From positions 62,001-126,000 of the forward strand of contig NZ_JAMXOE010000018.1 of the NCBI RefSeq assembly GCF_024055575.1: a stretch of DNA of 64,000 nucleotides, read 5' to 3'. This DNA comes from Mucilaginibacter flavidus. Lineage in GTDB: Bacteria; Bacteroidota; Bacteroidia; Sphingobacteriales; Sphingobacteriaceae. The notes beneath the pieces are model-generated. The model saw only the letters and a list, made by a program, of their open reading frames with translations. It was not told the origin of the DNA and did not search any database. The position numbers and the translations under genes were made by a program. Of this stretch, positions 43,808 through 52,668 are shown one piece after another (positions within the stretch are counted from its first letter, which is position 1; each line of letters opens with the position of its first letter).

Positions 43808-46800
43808 TTAAAATTTCACGTTTAGGTTGAAACCGAGCGTGCGGGTATAAGGCACTTCGGCCTGTTCAATACCTTGCGGGCCGTTTGAATAATTCGATTC
43901 AGGGTCGATATTAGGCGTGTGCTTCATAATAGTAAGCACGTTGCGCGCCACAACGCTGAGTGAAATTCCCTGTATTTTATTATTAAACATGCTTGCAGGG
44001 AAAGTGTAACCCAGTACGATCTGCCTCAATTTGATAAAACTATCGTTATATAAAAACATCGAGCCATTGTTGCTCATGGCCGCATAATAATCCTGAGGGT
44101 ATAATTGCTCGGTGCCATAACGCAAATCGCGGCCAACCAGGGTTTCTTTGGTTAAACCATAGGTGTAGGCATAATAATTGGTTCCCGAAAATATTTTACC
44201 ACCAAATTTACCGTCGATCAATACCGAAAGGTTAATACGCTTGTACTTGAAATCGCTGGTAATACCGGTTGTAAGCGGGCTTATACCCGAACCTAAAACT
44301 TTATAGGTAGCAAAGGCTGGGTTGGGTGCACCGGTTGTTGGGTCGATAATTGGTTTGCCGCTGGCATCGCGTGCAGGGTCTAAAGCAAAAATCTGGTACG
44401 CCGATTTACCCAACACCTGCGACATGTAAGCAATACCATTGCCTTCATCCTCGCCTGCACGTGAGTAACCGAGCGGGTAATTTGTTGAGCCGGTTGAAAG
44501 CGACAATACCTTGTTTTGATTGTAGGTGATGTTGAGCGTTTCCGTCCACGTAAAATTTTGTGTTTTTACAGGCGAGCCCGATACCAGAAACTCTATACCC
44601 TTGTTTTGTATAGTACCTGAGTTCAACAAAACAGCATCGTACCCCGATGTTTTAGATGTAACGGCCGGTATAACTTCATCGCTTACTTTCTTATCATAAA
44701 CGGCTAGGTCAAAATGTAAACGGTTCTTAAACATGGTTATCTCGGTACCAACTTCAAGCTCCCGGGCTGATGATGGCCTTAGTGCGGCATTAGGCACAGT
44801 GCCGCCATTAGCAATATTGCCTATGGCGTGTCCGCTCAGGTTACCAATATTATTATAGCCGAGTAAGGTTTGATAAGGCTGATCAGCCTCGCCGCCTACA
44901 TTGGCGTAGCCTAACCTTAGTTTTCCAAGATCCATCCAATCCAAATGCAACAGTTCGGAAAACACGAACGAACCACTTACCGATGGATACAGGTAATTTG
45001 TTTTACCTGGCGCCAGGGTGGAATACCAGTCGTTACGACCGGTAACGGTTAGGTACAGGTAGTTTTTGTACGAAAGATCGGCGGTTCCGTAAATAGATTT
45101 ATTTACAACTACCGGGTTAGCCTGATATTCGGTTGGGCTGGCCAGGTTGCCTACGGTGTAAAGGTAAGGGGTTTCAAAGGTGTTACCTGTAGCATCCAAC
45201 TGGTCAACAACCTGTTTGCGCGAGTTGGCACCCAATAATACGCTGACGTTAAAATCCTTTGTTACTTTAAATTCCTTGCCCATAATTGCATCGATGTTCA
45301 ACTCTGTCGATTTGATGTTTTCTTCAGTCATCGCGCCATCGCTTTGATAGGCCGTGCCATTAGGCGTAACTATGGTGTTGCGGTCGGCAAAATAGTCTTC
45401 GCCAGCACGGAACTGCAGGTAAAAGCCGTTGTCAAAAGTATATTTAGCATCTGCCGACCCTATAAAACGGTTTCGCCGCGTATTGTTTATGAATTTATTA
45501 GCCACAAAATAAGGGTTAGTTGTATAAGCATCATCCAAAAACTGGTTTTCTGATCCATCTGCTTTATAGCCGGGGGCCAGCGAGGTAATGTTTACGTTGG
45601 CCGGTAAAAACATAGGGGCAAAGTTCAGGCTGCCGGCTGCGTCAGACACGCTGGGCCTGTTATGCGTAAACGCATTAATATATTGCGCTTTTAACTGCAA
45701 CGAGAGGTGCTTGTCGAACTTGTAATTGGTCGATAGCGAAAATGATTGCTGCTGATAGCCTGCATTAGGTATAATACTGTTGTTGTGCAGGTCGCTTGCC
45801 GAAAAACGAAGGCTCCCGTCGTCGCCTAAGGCTTTACTTAGCGCTACCGTGTTGGTAGCCGCGCCGCCATTTTTGTAAAAGCGTTTCATGTTGCCGCTAA
45901 CTGCCGAATATGGCCTCTCAACGCCATCAAACTGAAAAACTTGTGAGCCATCGAGCTTTGCCCCCCAGCTTGACAATCCGAGTTCAAATGCATCATTGCC
46001 GCTTGTTGGTTTATTGCCTGCCGAGCCCTGACCGTAAACTTTCTGCCAGTCGGTATTATCAATTACACTCTGAATAACGTAATTCGAATTGATTTCGACG
46101 CCGATACCCTTGGCATTTTTGCCGGATTTGGTGGTGATTAATATAACACCACGGCTGCCGCGGTAACCATACATAGCTGATGCTGCTGCCCCTTTTAAAA
46201 CAGTTACAGTTTCGATGTCATCTGGGTTAATATTGATAGTGCCGTCGCCACCATCTGCGCCGCCGTAGCCGCCGCCAACATCGGTTTGCCGGTAATTGCT
46301 GTTTTGCATCGGGATACCATCTATTACATATAATGGCTGGTTTGAGCCAGTAATATCAGATATACCGCGTATAACCACATTTGCCGAACCTCCGGGCCCG
46401 GTTGCCACGTTGCTAACGTTTACGCCCGCAACACGGCCCTCAAGGCTGTTCACAAAGTTTGTTTCGCGGGCTTCGGTAAACGATGATCCTTTAATTTCGG
46501 TAACAGAGTAGCCCAGTGCCCTGGTCTGCTTTTTAATGTTTAAAGCGGTAACAACTACATCTTTTAGTTGTTCGCTTGTGGCATCCAGCTTAACATTTAG
46601 CACTGTTTTGCCTGCAACGGGCAATTCCACTGTTTTGTAACCAATATAAACAAATACCAGTGTGGCTGCCGGGTCAACTGTAATAGTGTACACACCGTTA
46701 GCGTCGGTGAACGCGGCCTTATTGCCGCTTTTAATATTTACAGTAACGCCGGGCAGGGTTTCGTTTGTTTGCGCATCGGTAACTTTGCCTGTAACGGTTA

Positions 46801-46909
46801 CCGTGTTTTGGCCTAATGCGACGCCGTTAAATACCAGGTTAATAATTGTTAGTAAAACAATAATTCTGGAGATAGAAGCTGTTTTTTGAAAGTAAATGTT
46901 TTTTCTCAT
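43808..46909 (-). CDS. SusC/RagA family TonB-linked outer-membrane transporter
   Basis: A 1033-residue TonB-dependent transporter. After a signal peptide (about 1-34, ending ALGQ) comes the carboxypeptidase-D-like extension (VTVTGKVTDAQTNETLPGVTVNIKSG), then the plug domain (VVVTALNIKKQTRALGYSV, EGRVAGVNVSN, VIRGISDI, ILITTKSGK) and a 22-strand barrel ending in F-N-L-N-V-K-F. Length and order fit SusC. It pairs with SusD, 37 bases downstream. Energy would come from TonB-ExbBD elsewhere. The substrate is not deducible from the locus. Confidence 0.95.
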   Translation of the reverse strand: MRKNIYFQKTASISRIIVLLTIINLVFNGVALGQNTVTVTGKVTDAQTNETLPGVTVNIKSGNKAAFTDANGVYTITVDPAATLVFVYIGYKTVELPVAGKTVLNVKLDATSEQLKDVVVTALNIKKQTRALGYSVTEIKGSSFTEARETNFVNSLEGRVAGVNVSNVATGPGGSANVVIRGISDITGSNQPLYVIDGIPMQNSNYRQTDVGGGYGGADGGDGTININPDDIETVTVLKGAAASAMYGYRGSRGVILITTKSGKNAKGIGVEINSNYVIQSVIDNTDWQKVYGQGSAGNKPTSGNDAFELGLSSWGAKLDGSQVFQFDGVERPYSAVSGNMKRFYKNGGAATNTVALSKALGDDGSLRFSASDLHNNSIIPNAGYQQQSFSLSTNYKFDKHLSLQLKAQYINAFTHNRPSVSDAAGSLNFAPMFLPANVNITSLAPGYKADGSENQFLDDAYTTNPYFVANKFINNTRRNRFIGSADAKYTFDNGFYLQFRAGEDYFADRNTIVTPNGTAYQSDGAMTEENIKSTELNIDAIMGKEFKVTKDFNVSVLLGANSRKQVVDQLDATGNTFETPYLYTVGNLASPTEYQANPVVVNKSIYGTADLSYKNYLYLTVTGRNDWYSTLAPGKTNYLYPSVSGSFVFSELLHLDWMDLGKLRLGYANVGGEADQPYQTLLGYNNIGNLSGHAIGNIANGGTVPNAALRPSSARELEVGTEITMFKNRLHFDLAVYDKKVSDEVIPAVTSKTSGYDAVLLNSGTIQNKGIEFLVSGSPVKTQNFTWTETLNITYNQNKVLSLSTGSTNYPLGYSRAGEDEGNGIAYMSQVLGKSAYQIFALDPARDASGKPIIDPTTGAPNPAFATYKVLGSGISPLTTGITSDFKYKRINLSVLIDGKFGGKIFSGTNYYAYTYGLTKETLVGRDLRYGTEQLYPQDYYAAMSNNGSMFLYNDSFIKLRQIVLGYTFPASMFNNKIQGISLSVVARNVLTIMKHTPNIDPESNYSNGPQGIEQAEVPYTRTLGFNLNVKF

Positions 46910-47200
46910 AGACTGAATTTTGAAGGTAAAAGGTAAATTTTGTGCACTTAAATAAGAACAATTTCCTGTAATTTAATGCGTAGCAACTGGGAGTATACCG
47001 CATAATTGATAGGGTTAGTAAAGATAATGTTAAAATGATATCAAAAAACGAGCGCACAGATATTTTTTGTACCATATTTGTTACCTGGTTTTTAGCTGTG
47101 CGCAAATAAAATAAGGATAAAAAATGCAAGGTGGTATGTGCTTTTATAGCTATCTTCATAAACGTTTATTTAATACCAGTAACCCTGCCAGTTACCTGAT
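46910..47200. other. 291-base divergent spacer
   Basis: No gene is seen between the SusC start and the cytochrome gene. AT-rich, presumably holding two divergent promoters. I did not find a clear -33/-7 pair of the Bacteroidota type. The region contains GTGCGC/GCGCAC units near 47056 and 47097, spaced about 40 bases apart, which could be a regulator site. Confidence 0.4.
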
Positions 47201-48247
47201 ATGTTATCCCGAAAAAAAAATAAGACAATAACAACATTGGTGCCCATGGGCAATTGTGTATCCCGCCGGATAATGTCTTTGTATGCTTTACTTATTGTTA
47301 TTTTTATTACGGGCTGTACCGGGGATGTGAAAAATGAAAAGCAGCCACCATCAAAAAATACTGCTGTTACTGTTCCTACCCATGCCTGGAAGGCCCCGGA
47401 TACAGTTACTATTCCAGCGGGCAAAGCCGGTGAAATGATCAGGTACGGCCGGGAACTTATTGCACATACCGCAAATTACCTCGGCCCAAAAGGCAGCGTC
47501 GCGCAATTAACAAACGGCATGAATTGCCAAAACTGTCATTTAGATGGCGGCAGCCACTTGTTTGGGAATAATTTTGCCAGTTTTATAGCCACTTACCCTA
47601 AAATGAACCCACGATCGGGCAAAGTTGATATTGCCGACGACAGGTTTGTTGAATGTTTTAAACGCAGCCTTGGCGGTAAAAGCCCCGACACTACCAAGAA
47701 AGAAATACAGGCAATGATGGCCTATATGAAATGGATTGGCAATAAAGTGAAACGGGGGGCAAAGCTATTGGGCAACGCTACTGAAAAACTTCCATATTTA
47801 TCCACTGCTGCCGATACAGCTAAAGGGCGCCTTGTTTTTGTTGCCAAATGTAAAAGCTGCCACGGCAGTAATGGTGAGGGGCTGTTTGCCGTCGATAAGA
47901 AATCGTACACCTATCCGCCGCTGTGGGGAGCACATAGTTATAACGATGGCGCAGGAATGTACAGGATCGGCAACCTTGCCGGTTTTGTAAAAAATAACAT
48001 GCCATTTGGGGCAACGTACAAAAAACCTCAATTAAGCAATGAAGATGCATGGAACGTTGCGGCCTTTATTAACTCGCAGCCACGCCCGCATTTTGATAAT
48101 AGCAAAGACTGGCCGGCCATTGATAAAAAACCTATCGATCTTCCCTTTGGCCCATATGCCGATAGTTTTAGTGAAAAACAGCATAAGTTCGGGCCGTTTA
48201 AACCAATTGCCGCGTGGCAAAAAACACACCCATCAAAAAAATCATAA
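47201..48247 (+). CDS. TsdA-like dihaem cytochrome c (thiosulfate dehydrogenase-like)
   Basis: A protein of up to 348 residues with two haem sites: CQNCH at 109-113 and CKSCH at 217-221. Between them DRFVECFKRSLGGK resembles the TsdA segment that supplies an axial cysteine (C152 here) to the first haem. A lipoprotein-like signal (LIVIFITGC) suggests starts at 47246 or 47273 are also possible; the longest frame is given. TsdA joins two thiosulfates into tetrathionate in the periplasm. A secreted DsrE-type protein gene follows 2 bases later, supporting sulfur chemistry. Substrate remains inference. Confidence 0.82.
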   Translation: MLSRKKNKTITTLVPMGNCVSRRIMSLYALLIVIFITGCTGDVKNEKQPPSKNTAVTVPTHAWKAPDTVTIPAGKAGEMIRYGRELIAHTANYLGPKGSVAQLTNGMNCQNCHLDGGSHLFGNNFASFIATYPKMNPRSGKVDIADDRFVECFKRSLGGKSPDTTKKEIQAMMAYMKWIGNKVKRGAKLLGNATEKLPYLSTAADTAKGRLVFVAKCKSCHGSNGEGLFAVDKKSYTYPPLWGAHSYNDGAGMYRIGNLAGFVKNNMPFGATYKKPQLSNEDAWNVAAFINSQPRPHFDNSKDWPAIDKKPIDLPFGPYADSFSEKQHKFGPFKPIAAWQKTHPSKKS

Positions 48248-48249
48248 TT

Positions 48250-48705
48250 ATGAAGAACTACCTTTTATTGGCAACTGCATTTGTATTATTAATCTGCTCA
48301 AAACAAGCTACGGCACAAACCGACCCGGCCAGCTTTACCGGTGCGCAACCTAAATTGGATCATTACGACGCATTGTATGTTTTAAACTCAGGCGACGACA
48401 AAAAAATACATGGCATTATCCGCAATATGAACAATGCACTTGAAGACCCGCGTCTGAAGGGCAAGCTACACATTGAACTGATTGTTTTTGGCGATGGCGT
48501 GGCCGTTTACATGAAATCGGGTAGTTATGAACAGGCATTAAAAGATTTGCAGGCCAAGGGCGTAGTACTGGCCGAATGCAGCAATACTGTACGCGAGCGA
48601 AAGATTGATAAAAATGATTTGTTTGATTTTATATCATACGTACCCAGCGCCAATGGTGAGATTATTTTAAGGCAATATGAGGGTTGGGCAGAGGTGCATC
48701 CATAG
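48250..48705 (+). CDS. Secreted DsrE-family protein
   Basis: A 151-residue protein starting at ATG 48250, which gives the signal peptide MKNYLLLATAFVLLICSKQ ending at ATAQ; an earlier in-frame start lies inside the cytochrome gene. The DsrE fold is seen in YDALYVLNSGDDKKIHG, IELIVFGDG and VVLAECSNTVRERKI, with the single conserved cysteine. DsrE/TusD relatives carry sulfane sulfur on such a cysteine. Its export is consistent with a periplasmic role beside the TsdA-like cytochrome. Confidence 0.82.
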   Translation: MKNYLLLATAFVLLICSKQATAQTDPASFTGAQPKLDHYDALYVLNSGDDKKIHGIIRNMNNALEDPRLKGKLHIELIVFGDGVAVYMKSGSYEQALKDLQAKGVVLAECSNTVRERKIDKNDLFDFISYVPSANGEIILRQYEGWAEVHP

Positions 48706-48724
48706 TCTCTTTTTAGGGACTATG
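48701..48724 (+). terminator. Possible terminator hairpin after the DsrE gene
   Basis: CATAGTC (48701-48707) pairs perfectly with GACTATG (48718-48724) around a 10-base loop. The DsrE stop codon lies in the left arm. The following bases (CTATTTTATCT) are T-rich but not a clean T-run. Confidence 0.45.
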
Positions 48725-48803
48725 CTATTTTATCTGCTTCAAATTTTATTAGATTTGACTATACAACCAATTGTCCTGTTTAACACCTTTTTGATTACCG
48801 CTT

Positions 48804-51425
48804 ATGAAAAGCAAATCCGATCGCAGGGTTTTTCTGAAAAATATTGGCGTAGGCAGCGCGGCAGCATTGTTGCCGGTTGGCTCGTTAAGTTTTGCTGAGG
48901 CTAAATCAGTTGACGCCGATAAAACGGTGTCGCCGGCACCATCGCCGGGCAAACGAAAATATAACAGCGAGTATACCGGGCAGCACCTTAACCGAGTGGC
49001 TTTCCCTATTGGCGGACTTGGCGCTGGTATGTTTTGCATGGAAGGCAGCGGTGCAATTTCGCATATGTCGGTAAAAAACAAACCCGAGATTTTTAACGAA
49101 CCGGGCATGTTTGCGGCAATTTGCATTAAGGGTGTTAAAAATGGGGCTAAACTGCTTGAAGGCCCTGTACCCGACTGGAAAAAATTCGGGTTACGTGACG
49201 CCGCAAATGGTCTCGGTGGCTCAACAACAGGCCTGCCGCATTTTCATGATGCAAGCTTGAAAGCAAGGTTTCCGTTTGCATACCTTGATATTGCCGACAA
49301 CGACCTGCCATTAAAAGTGCAGGTTACCGGCTGGAGCCCATTTATTCCCACCGATGATGATAACTCAAGCCTGCCGGTTGGTGCTATGGAATATAAATTT
49401 ACCAATACGGGTAAAAGCGAGGCCGATGCAGTTTTTTCGTTCAATACCAAAAACTTTTTAGGTTTCTATAATGGCCGGGACAAGATAACGGCCATAAAAA
49501 ACGGGTTCGTCATGACCCAGCTTGGCACAAAGGAAAAATCAATGCGTTCGGACTTTGCCATATTTACCGACGAAGATAATGCTGTTATTGACCATTGCTG
49601 GTTCCGCGGTGGCTGGTGGGACCCGGTTACCATGGCCTGGAACGAAGTGAAAAGCGGTAACGTAAAAGCAAACCCGCCAGTTGAAAGCGACGCACCCGGC
49701 GCAACGCTGTATGTTCCTTTTAAACTGATGCCGGGGAAAGAAAAGGTCATAAAGGTTATGATGGCCTGGTACACTCCCGATTCGGAGCTTACGTTCGGCG
49801 AAATGGGTACCCGCAAAGAAAACTGCGACCCGGCCAGCGGATGCTGTAATTCGCCGGGTGATATCGGTTTAGATAAATATGACAAAGATTTTAACGGTAA
49901 ATTTTATAAACCCTGGTACAGCAGCCGCTTTGCAACAATTGAAGAAGTGGCCGATTATTGGGGTAAAAACTATATCGACCTAAGGAAGAAATCTACATTA
50001 TTTAAAGATGCTTTCTTTTCATCAACACTGCCGGCCGAAGTGCTGGAAGCAGTAGCAGCCAACCTTTCGATACTGAAGTCACCCACCGTTATGCGGCAGT
50101 ATGATGGAAGGCTTTGGAGTTATGAAGGCTGTGCCGATGATAATGGCTGCTGCCATGGCTCGTGTACGCACGTATGGAATTATGCACAGGCTATACCGCA
50201 TTTGTTTCCTGCACTTGAACGTAGTTTAAGGCATACCGAATTTTGCGAAAGCCAGGATGTCAGCGGGCACCAAACCTTCAGGGCTAATTTGCCGATACAG
50301 CCTACGAAGCACGATTTTCATGCTGCTGCGGACGGACAATTGGGAGGTATTATGAAAGTCTACCGCGAGTGGCGCATTTACGGTGACAATGTATGGCTGA
50401 AAAAGATGTATCCGATGGTAAAAACCAGCATGGACTATTGCATTGCTACATGGGATCCGCGGCATCGCGGGGCCATTGAAGAACCGCACCACAATACCTA
50501 CGATATTGAGTTTTGGGGCGGCGATGGGATGCACACCAGCTTTTATTGCGGGGCGCTAAATGCCATAACCGCTATGGGCAAACACCTGAATCTGGATGTT
50601 ACCAGGTACGAGGACCTTGCCAAAAAAGCAAAGAACCTGCTGGAAACAGAGCTATATGACGGCGAATACTTTATACAGGAAATAAAATATAAAGATTTGA
50701 ATGCCAAAAATCCGGCAACGGCAAAATCCTTTGGAGGCGAATATTCAAAGGAGGCACAGGCGTTGATGGAAAAGGAGGGGCCAAAATACCAATACGGCAA
50801 AGGTTGTTTGTCCGATGGCATACTTGGCGCCTGGATAGGGCGCATGTGCGGTGTGCCTGAAACCATTGACCCTAAGAAAATTAAAAGCCACCTGCTGGCC
50901 GTACACAAATACAATTTAAAGGAAAATCTGAGCGAACATGCCAATCCACAACGCCCTACATATGCATTAGGTGACGAAGGCGGCCTGCTGCTTTGCACCT
51001 GGCCCAAAGGCGGTAAACTCTCGCTTCCATTTGTTTACAGCGACGAGGTATGGACCGGTATTGAGCACCAGGTAGCATCGCACTTAATGTTGATGGGTAA
51101 TGTAAAAGAAGGATTGGAAGTAGTACGCGCTGCGCGGGATCGCTACGATGGCAAAATCCGCAATCCATTTAACGAGTATGAATGTGGCAGCTGGTATGCA
51201 CGCGCCTTGTCGAGCTATGGATACTTGCAGGCATTAACAGGTGTGAGGTACGATGCAGTTGACAAAACGCTGCATATTGATTCGAAGATTGGCGATTTTA
51301 CAAGTTTCCTTTCAACCGAAACAGGTTTTGGAACGGTGAGCCTGCACCAGGGTAAACCAGTCGTAAAGGTTGTTTATGGCAAAATTGATATTGGGAAAAC
51401 TTTGGTATTGGGTAAACAGGTTTAA
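48804..51425 (+). CDS. GH116 family glycoside hydrolase (non-lysosomal glucosylceramidase-like)
   Basis: An 873-residue enzyme with a Tat-type signal (DRRVFLKNIGVGSAAALLP), so it is exported folded. The N-terminal beta-sandwich begins with NRVAFPIGGLGAGMFCMEG, the GH116 hallmark. The (alpha/alpha)6 domain carries WSYEGCADDNGCC around E441, a candidate nucleophile, and NTYDIEFWGGDG around D567, a candidate acid/base; both are placed by memory of family motifs. Family members are beta-glucosidases, beta-xylosidases and glucosylceramidases. Calling the bacterial substrate a sphingolipid would be a guess, though Sphingobacteriaceae do make sphingolipids. Confidence 0.88.
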   Translation: MKSKSDRRVFLKNIGVGSAAALLPVGSLSFAEAKSVDADKTVSPAPSPGKRKYNSEYTGQHLNRVAFPIGGLGAGMFCMEGSGAISHMSVKNKPEIFNEPGMFAAICIKGVKNGAKLLEGPVPDWKKFGLRDAANGLGGSTTGLPHFHDASLKARFPFAYLDIADNDLPLKVQVTGWSPFIPTDDDNSSLPVGAMEYKFTNTGKSEADAVFSFNTKNFLGFYNGRDKITAIKNGFVMTQLGTKEKSMRSDFAIFTDEDNAVIDHCWFRGGWWDPVTMAWNEVKSGNVKANPPVESDAPGATLYVPFKLMPGKEKVIKVMMAWYTPDSELTFGEMGTRKENCDPASGCCNSPGDIGLDKYDKDFNGKFYKPWYSSRFATIEEVADYWGKNYIDLRKKSTLFKDAFFSSTLPAEVLEAVAANLSILKSPTVMRQYDGRLWSYEGCADDNGCCHGSCTHVWNYAQAIPHLFPALERSLRHTEFCESQDVSGHQTFRANLPIQPTKHDFHAAADGQLGGIMKVYREWRIYGDNVWLKKMYPMVKTSMDYCIATWDPRHRGAIEEPHHNTYDIEFWGGDGMHTSFYCGALNAITAMGKHLNLDVTRYEDLAKKAKNLLETELYDGEYFIQEIKYKDLNAKNPATAKSFGGEYSKEAQALMEKEGPKYQYGKGCLSDGILGAWIGRMCGVPETIDPKKIKSHLLAVHKYNLKENLSEHANPQRPTYALGDEGGLLLCTWPKGGKLSLPFVYSDEVWTGIEHQVASHLMLMGNVKEGLEVVRAARDRYDGKIRNPFNEYECGSWYARALSSYGYLQALTGVRYDAVDKTLHIDSKIGDFTSFLSTETGFGTVSLHQGKPVVKVVYGKIDIGKTLVLGKQV

Positions 51426-51479
51426 TAAAAAGAAACAAGAATAATTAAAAGTCATTTGGCCATTTTTATAAATTAACCC

Positions 51480-51800
51480 ATGAAAGTTGAAGCAGGGAAG
51501 GTTGTATCGCTTCGTTTCGTAATGAAAAATGCTGCGGGCGATGTAATTGAAGATATTATGAACCAGCCACCGGTTGAATATTTGCACGGTTCCGGGAATA
51601 TATTGCCGTCGCTGGAGGCAGGCGTGGAAGGACTGCAGGCAGGGGATGCAAAGCGCTTTGCTTTCAAAAACAACGGTTCGGACGATGAGTTTCAGATTGA
51701 TTTGGTTGTTGATGCTATACGCCCGGCAACTGCCGAAGAAATAAAGGGGGGAAGACCCGAAAAAAAAGCAGAAATATGCGGACCGAATTGCTGCTGCTAA
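51480..51800 (+). CDS. FKBP-type peptidyl-prolyl isomerase, SlyD-like, Cys-rich tail
   Basis: A 106-residue FKBP domain: VVSLRFVMKNAAGDVIED at the start, then YLHGSGNILPSLEAGVEGL, the SlyD-type signature. It is shorter than SlyD because the insert-in-flap chaperone domain is missing: the segment after LQAGDAKRFAFKN is only a few residues. The tail ends CGPNCCC, a likely metal-binding cluster comparable in role to the SlyD tail. Cytosolic; probably assists folding or metal delivery. Monocistronic, 54 bases after the GH116 gene. Confidence 0.85.
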   Translation: MKVEAGKVVSLRFVMKNAAGDVIEDIMNQPPVEYLHGSGNILPSLEAGVEGLQAGDAKRFAFKNNGSDDEFQIDLVVDAIRPATAEEIKGGRPEKKAEICGPNCCC

Positions 51801-51998
51801 ATTAATTAGCTATTAATTTGTAACGACCGTTACATCATTGCTATTTCGTTTATACCGCACTTGGCGGCTATTTAGTCGGATTTGCTGATAAGCTCAGTGC
51901 CAGATTCGATAGCTAAACCTATTTATGTGGCCTATCTTTATAGAAACCTGGGCGTCATTGGATAATTAAACGTACCTTGCGCACTTATCAAACAAATC

Positions 51999-52190
51999 AT
52001 GGCAACAGGAACAGTGAAATTTTTTAATGAATCAAAAGGATTCGGCTTTATTACACCAAGCAACGGTGGCAAAGACTTATTTGTACACGTAACAGCTTTA
52101 AGTGGCCAGATCCGTGAGGGTGATGAGGTTACTTTCGAGATAGAAGAAGGCAAAAAAGGACCGGGTGCAGTTAATGTTAAAATAGCTTAA
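51999..52190 (+). CDS. cspA: Cold-shock protein, CspA family
   Basis: A 63-residue single cold-shock domain. Both RNA-binding motifs are intact: RNP1 KGFGFI and RNP2 LFVHV, and the start [18 protein letters not shown] is typical. It binds single-stranded RNA or DNA and melts secondary structure. The 198-base leader may hold the usual temperature-sensing 5' UTR. A second cold-shock gene starts 5 bases downstream, so the two are one operon. Confidence 0.95.
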   Translation: MATGTVKFFNESKGFGFITPSNGGKDLFVHVTALSGQIREGDEVTFEIEEGKKGPGAVNVKIA

Positions 52191-52195
52191 GCGTA

Positions 52196-52645
52196 TTGGG
52201 AAGATCGACAGAAACATTCAGTAAAAAGGAAAAAGAAAAAGCCCGTCTGAAGAAAGCCAAAGAAAAAAAGGAAAAAGCCGAAGAAAGGAAAGCGAATTCC
52301 GGAAAAGGCCAAACCCTTGAAGATATGATGGCCTATATTGACGAGAATGGGAATATTACGTCAACTCCGCCTGATCCCTCCAGGAAAATAAAGATCAATT
52401 CGGAAGATATTCAAATCGGTACCGCTAGGCGGGAGGATATTCCACATGATACAGTGCGAAACGGGGTGGTCAGCTTTTTTAACGAAGCAAAAGGCTATGG
52501 TTTTATTCGCGACTTGCAAACAGAGGAAAGCATCTTTGTGCATATCAACGCTTTAACAGAGCCTTTAAAGGAAAATAACCTGGTTACTTTTGAGACCGAA
52601 CAAGGACAGAAGGGGTTATCTGCTATCAACGTAAAAAAGAAATAA
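52196..52645 (+). CDS. Cold-shock domain protein with charged N-terminal extension
   Basis: A 149-residue protein with TTG start at 52196, supported because MGRSTETFSKKEKEK matches the start I recall from Sphingobacteriaceae relatives. Residues 1-50 are a Lys/Glu-rich helical segment, 50-80 a linker with EDMMAYIDENGNI, and 85-149 a cold-shock domain with KGYGFI and IFVHI. It probably binds RNA, with the charged arm adding affinity or dimer contacts. It sits 5 bases after cspA and its stop codon lies in a shared terminator hairpin. Confidence 0.9.
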   Translation: MGRSTETFSKKEKEKARLKKAKEKKEKAEERKANSGKGQTLEDMMAYIDENGNITSTPPDPSRKIKINSEDIQIGTARREDIPHDTVRNGVVSFFNEAKGYGFIRDLQTEESIFVHINALTEPLKENNLVTFETEQGQKGLSAINVKKK

Positions 52646-52668
52646 GCAAGGTTAGCCTGCTTATTTCT
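52638..52668. terminator. Bidirectional terminator between convergent genes
   Basis: Arms AGAAATAAGCA (52638-52648) and TGCTTATTTCT (52658-52668) are exact reverse complements and extend through AGG/CC. The stop of the cold-shock gene lies in the left arm and that of the histidine kinase in the right arm. On the reverse strand a T-run follows. Confidence 0.8.

Noticed and set aside
48677-48898. 73-codon forward frame across the DsrE end and GH116 start
   Set aside because: It overlaps two solid genes in another frame and has no own start context.
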